Positions 8,603 to 11,059 of a stretch of DNA of 11,059 nucleotides are shown here, piece by piece. Source of the stretch: an uncultured Desulfobacterium sp. (GTDB taxonomy: Bacteria; Desulfobacterota; Desulfobacteria; Desulfobacterales; Desulfobacteraceae); contig CAKZLA010000393.1 in assembly GCA_937124525.1 (NCBI GenBank), forward strand, positions 1-11,059. The letters run 5' to 3'. The position numbers were made by a program, and so were the translations under genes. Position 1 is the first letter of the stretch. Every line of letters begins with the position of its first letter. Under the pieces are notes generated by a model that saw nothing but the letters and a program-made list of their open reading frames with translations, did no database searches and had not been told where the DNA came from.

Positions 8603-8631
8603 AGTATATATCACTCCCAATAGTATGTAAA
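8603..8631 (-). promoter_or_regulatory. Sigma70-type promoter for the SBBP gene
   Basis: The minus strand has TTTACA, 17 bp, then TATACT: 5/6 matches in each box with ideal spacing. Transcription would start near 8596 and leave a leader of about 265 nt before ATG 8331. A perfect TTGACA also lies further upstream at 8691-8696, with only TATATG at 15-bp spacing. Confidence 0.5.
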
Positions 8632-8816
8632 AAATAAGATATTATTTTAAATATATGTAATTATTTATCCATATAGCTGTGATTGTATGGTGTCAAGGAA
8701 ATAGATGTAATAGATGCAGTTAAAATTCTGACATTAAAGACTGTAACGCATTTTTGAAAGATATGAAGCCGGATTTTTTATAACACCTTAATCTTGCAAG
8801 TAAAGGGCTAATCTAT

Positions 8817-9365
8817 TTAAATAAGGTACCAGGGGCCAGCGCCGCAAAGCGCCGCCGCCCGGATATACTGCCGTTGTTTCAGCGTCAGTATCCTGGATCT
8901 GACAATCCTTGCGGTGTGGACCCAGGAAAAACAGGATAAGACCAGGACAATGATAAGAAGGCTGGGGCCAAAAAAAGCGGCCAGCACGATCATCACCGGC
9001 AAATCCGGCAGCACCTGGATGATGTCCACCAGCCGCATGAACGCCATATCCACACGCCCCCCGGCGTATCCGGCCAGAATGCCCGCCCCCCCCCGCCAAG
9101 ACCTGCGGTGAAGGCGGTGCCAAGACCGATGAAAAGGCTGATCTGGGCACCGTGGCAGATCTGGGCCCAGCTCATCCATGCCGAGAAAGTGGCCATGACC
9201 CGGGGGAATAAGCGCAGGACCTGAGATGATTTTATGGGAACGGGGGCAGATAATCGGCGCGGCCAGGGCCAGGAAAATGAGCCCTAAAAAAATGACAAGG
9301 CCAGTCCTGCCGGCAGGGGTCATCCTCCAGAAACAACAAGATAGGGTTATTAAGGCTTGGTTCAT
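8817..9365 (-). pseudogene. DppC/NikC-like ABC importer permease, frameshifted and 3'-truncated
   Basis: Remnant of an inner-membrane permease of the peptide/nickel (DppC/NikC) type. Clear family blocks are the first membrane segment (GLVIFLGLIFLALAAPII), the PPGHGHFLGMDELGPDL loop, and LAGYAGGRVDMAFMRLVDIIQVLPDLP through the transport signature RQYIRAAALCGAGPWYLI. Between about 9166 and 9090 the family-like sequence (CHGAQISLFIGLGTAFTAGL) is in another frame, so two compensating shifts interrupt the gene. The second lies at a run of nine C (9086-9094). The protein stops right after WYLI, where relatives continue with a RHILPN-type block and a further membrane region; roughly a third of the usual length is missing. 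It starts 38 bp after the NikB-like remnant. It cannot make a normal permease as read. A sequencing error could explain the homopolymer shift but not the missing end. Confidence 0.8.
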
Positions 9366-9403
9366 GCCTGCACCGCTTTTGTGGGCGGGGAAATTTTTGG
9401 GGT

Positions 9404-9782
9404 TCAGATGCGGGGATCCAGCCTTTTATATACCAGATCCGCCACGAAGTTGGCAGTGAGTACGGCCAGGGTGACCACCAAGAAAATCCCCTGGATCAGG
9501 GGGTAGTCCTGGTACATAACTGCCTGACGAATGAGTTTACCCAATCCGGGTTTTCAACGAGGACGGTCCCCCTGTGAGCGCCCCCAGCCCCATGAACACC
9601 CGGGTGACAATGGACAGCATGGCATTGCGAAAAGCGTGGCGCCAGAAGATTCTCATCCGGCCAAGCCCCTTGGCCCGGGCAGTGATAAGATAATCCCTGG
9701 CCATGACCGTGATCAGGCTGTTTCTGGCCAGCAAAAAAACACCGCCCAGTTGGGCCAGGGTGAGTGTGGCCACGGGCAGGGC
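9404..9782 (-). pseudogene. DppB/NikB-like ABC importer permease, C-terminal half only
   Basis: Remnant of the partner permease of a Dpp/Nik-type importer. From LPVATLTLAQLGG onward it follows the family: LLARNSLITVMARDYLITARAKGLGRMRIFWRHAFRNAML (the EAA-type loop that contacts the ATPase) and VTRVFMGLGALTGG. Near 9569 the frame must shift to give TVLVEN, and near 9550 again to give GLGKLIRQAVMYQDYPLIQGIFL and the typical ending VADLVYKRLDPRI. As read, the ORF stops at 9537. The N-terminal half with the first membrane segment and periplasmic loop is absent. Instead the frame runs straight into a substrate-binding-protein fragment. No functional permease can be made. Low-complexity base runs (GGGGG, AAAACCC) mark both shifts, so single-base sequencing errors are possible there. 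Confidence 0.8.
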
Positions 9783-10018
9783 TGTACCCCTGGCGATCTT
9801 TGCCACCAGTTCGTCCCGGTCAATGGTATGGAAAAAGGCCTGAAGGACGCGTTTATCCAACAAAGGCCCCATCCGGGCCGGGTTTTGGAGGAAAATGCCT
9901 GCTTTTGAAGCCCCTGTTCCAGAGCCCGTTGGGAGGCTGTGTCTTCGGGGTCCTGGGAACAGGCAAACACAAGGCTTATAAGAAGGCAGCACAGTGCAGT
10001 AAGGACCTTATACCCCAT
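9774..10018 (-). pseudogene. Substrate-binding lipoprotein (SBP_bac_5-like) remnant with internal deletion
   Basis: Remnant of the periplasmic binding component of a peptide/nickel-type importer. The start MGYKVLTALCCLLISLVFAC has the shape of a lipoprotein signal peptide with a lipobox (LVFAC). After about 40 residues the frame shifts (near 9900). The next readable piece (FLQNPARMGPLLDKRVLQAF, FHTIDRDELVAKIARGTALP) matches the SBP_bac_5 block usually seen as DxRVRQAxxYAIDRxxIVxxVxxGxAxPA. That block normally lies hundreds of residues into a protein of about 500 aa, so most of the N-terminal lobe is deleted. The piece then continues in the same frame into the permease remnant. ATG 10018 (GTG 10027 is an alternative) overlaps the methyltransferase 3' end by 11 bp, suggesting the two were translationally coupled in one operon. 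The family call rests on motif recognition only. Confidence 0.72.
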
Positions 10019-10916
10019 CTGACTCACCCTTTGGGCCGTCCTTGTGAACGGACCAGATCATGGTACCCCGGCACACCGATTTTTCAGGTCGGTACTCTCC
10101 ATTGGGGCATCGGGTGTCCACGTAATCGGCAATTATGGCACGGATTTCAGGGGTGATTTCCATATGAGATTCAAAGAAGTTCACAAAATGGCGGATGGTA
10201 TGGTCCCGGTCCCAGCTGATCTCCCGATTCCACCAGGAAAAGGTCAAATCCGGGCAAAAACCCATGGCATAGAGCAAATTGAACGGGTAGATGATGTCCC
10301 AGGTCTTTTGGGGCATGGGCGTGTCAAAGAACTTCTCCCATAAAGGGGCAAACTGCTGGTGCATGCCCGGGCCGGAAAAACCGCTCATATAGCAAAACCC
10401 CTTTGATGCATTGATCATTTTTTTCAGGGTTTCCGGGCCGTCAATGCCCGGGGTCATGGATGCAAAGACCAGGTGAAAGGCCTTTTTGTAGCGGCTTTGT
10501 TCAAGATCCACCTCCTGCCAGGTTCGCTGGTCAATGGTGATGTTGTCCACCCCCTCCTCCTTCATCCTGGCGGCGATGATATCGGTCATGCCCCCGGCAG
10601 GCTCAAGGGCTGTGACATGTGCGCAATGCCGGGCCATGGGCAGGGTCCAGGCCCCCGGCCCGGCACCAATGTCCAGAACCCAGGTGTCCGGTTTAAGGAT
10701 TCCCCTGTCCCCAAGAAGCCGGAGGGTCTTATCCCGTCTTTCTACGGATTTCTGCTTACTGGTGCGCTCGGCAAAGTCCTTTGCCATCTTGTTCCATCGT
10801 TCCATCTGTGTTTGTTTCGGAGCCTTGTCTGTGCCGGGAGGGGTCGACCCGGACCGGTCTATGGCACTTTGCCACTCCGATTCCCAGAATGCCTGGGATG
10901 TCACCTGATTTTTCAT
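10008..10916 (-). CDS. Class I SAM-dependent methyltransferase of a Dpp/Nik-type importer operon
   Basis: Intact cytoplasmic enzyme of 302 aa with a Rossmann-type SAM-binding fold. Motif I is WVLDIGAGPGAWTLPMA (79-95), the acidic ribose-binding residue is probably E105 in VTALEPAGGM, and FHLVFASMTPGI (147-158) is the motif IV region. The C-terminal part is rich in aromatics (FSWWNREISWDRDHTIRHFVNFF, split over 226-248) and likely shapes the acceptor site. The substrate cannot be told from sequence. ATG 10916 is chosen over the longer reading to 11015, because AAGGA sits 6 nt upstream and the longer version would translate the homopolymer hairpin. It overlaps the substrate-binding-protein start, so it probably belonged to the importer operon. 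Modification of a metal chelator or of the transported ligand is a guess. It shows no frame damage, unlike everything downstream. Confidence 0.85.
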   Translation of the reverse strand: MKNQVTSQAFWESEWQSAIDRSGSTPPGTDKAPKQTQMERWNKMAKDFAERTSKQKSVERRDKTLRLLGDRGILKPDTWVLDIGAGPGAWTLPMARHCAHVTALEPAGGMTDIIAARMKEEGVDNITIDQRTWQEVDLEQSRYKKAFHLVFASMTPGIDGPETLKKMINASKGFCYMSGFSGPGMHQQFAPLWEKFFDTPMPQKTWDIIYPFNLLYAMGFCPDLTFSWWNREISWDRDHTIRHFVNFFESHMEITPEIRAIIADYVDTRCPNGEYRPEKSVCRGTMIWSVHKDGPKGESDGV

Positions 10917-10922
10917 GGGATT

Positions 10923-10927
10923 TCCTT
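10923..10927 (-). promoter_or_regulatory. Ribosome binding site of the methyltransferase
   Basis: AAGGA lies 6 nt before ATG 10916 and decides this start over the longer open frame. Confidence 0.6.
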
Positions 10928-10972
10928 TTTGCGTAATCAGATTTTGGGCATCCTTGTATATTAAAATATAAT

Positions 10973-11027
10973 AAAAAAAAAGGGGGGGGGCGTGGGGGGG
11001 GAATCCCCCCCACAACGCCCAACGCCC
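10973..11027 (-). terminator. G/C-tract hairpin with 9-T tail upstream of the methyltransferase
   Basis: On the minus strand a 9-bp stem (GTGGGGGGG with CCCCCCCAC, loop ATTC) can be extended by GGGC/GCCC with a 3-nt bulge. It is followed by further C and then nine T (10973-10981). This is terminator-like for a gene to the right of the window. It ends 57 bp before the methyltransferase ATG, so attenuation is an alternative. The homopolymers could also be assembly-prone. Confidence 0.5.
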
Positions 11028-11059
11028 AGAAAATTGCTGACACTCAAGCTCTTTCTTTA

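Larger units (their letters stand above)
8347..8816. other. AT-rich non-coding region
   Basis: About 470 bp with no convincing gene on either strand. It holds the promoter and leader described above. The part 8550-8760 is very AT-rich and is bounded on the right by the truncated permease remnant, so it spans the compositional break of the window. Confidence 0.6.

Noticed and set aside
8692..8757. Short plus-strand reading VKEIDVIDAVKILTLKTVTH resembling part of a dockerin
   Set aside because: Only 21 codons with a stop just upstream, no start and no second repeat; probably chance in AT-rich DNA.
10917..11015. Longer N-terminus of the methyltransferase starting at 11015
   Set aside because: It would translate the homopolymer hairpin and a non-family extension. 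The internal ATG at 10916 has a ribosome site and a normal N-terminus.
1..11059. CRISPR array, tRNA, rRNA, insertion sequence
   Set aside because: No short spaced direct repeats, tRNA-like cloverleaf, rRNA sequence or transposase was recognised. The repeats present are coding domain repeats.

Overview
The window reads as a Gram-negative bacterial chromosome segment. All recognisable genes lie on the minus strand, so the genetic order runs from the right end to the left. MopE-type Asp/Cys metal-binding motifs, SBBP and Kelch beta-propellers and large secreted multidomain proteins fit a deltaproteobacterial (Desulfobacterota-like) genome. That placement is inference from domain content only; the window contains no taxonomic marker gene.

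Right part (about 8817-11059, GC-rich): an intact class I SAM-dependent methyltransferase (10008-10916) overlaps the start of a wrecked Dpp/Nik-type ABC importer. Three remnants can be read. The first is a lipoprotein substrate-binding protein (SBP) start plus one internal piece. The second is the C-terminal half of a DppB/NikB-like permease, fused in frame to the SBP piece. The third is a DppC/NikC-like permease with internal frameshifts and no C-terminus. No ATPase genes follow. The coding similarity stops abruptly near 8817, where the sequence becomes AT-rich. A hairpin with a 9-T tail lies upstream of the methyltransferase.

Middle (8347-8816): an AT-rich region without a convincing gene. 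It carries a good sigma70-type promoter (8603-8631) reading towards the next gene, a 6-bp-arm inverted repeat, and a leader of roughly 265 nt.

Left part (31-8331): three consecutive genes for large secreted proteins of 1109, 585 and 988 residues. Each has a signal peptide and a different head: an SBBP propeller, a small beta-rich exported domain, and a seven-repeat Kelch propeller. Each tail also differs: a lipocalin-like domain, an unrecognised domain, and an Asp-box propeller. In the middle all three share the same cassette of about 500 bp, encoding a MopE motif plus a FnIII/Ig-like unit. The cassette copies align without indels. Genes 2 and 3 are identical over 136 bp, and the gene 2 copy is a mosaic. 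This points to recent domain shuffling or gene conversion, and it is the most striking feature of the window.

The two halves have no visible functional link. The left genes probably diversify surface or extracellular proteins. The right half looks like an importer operon in decay, with only its methyltransferase intact.
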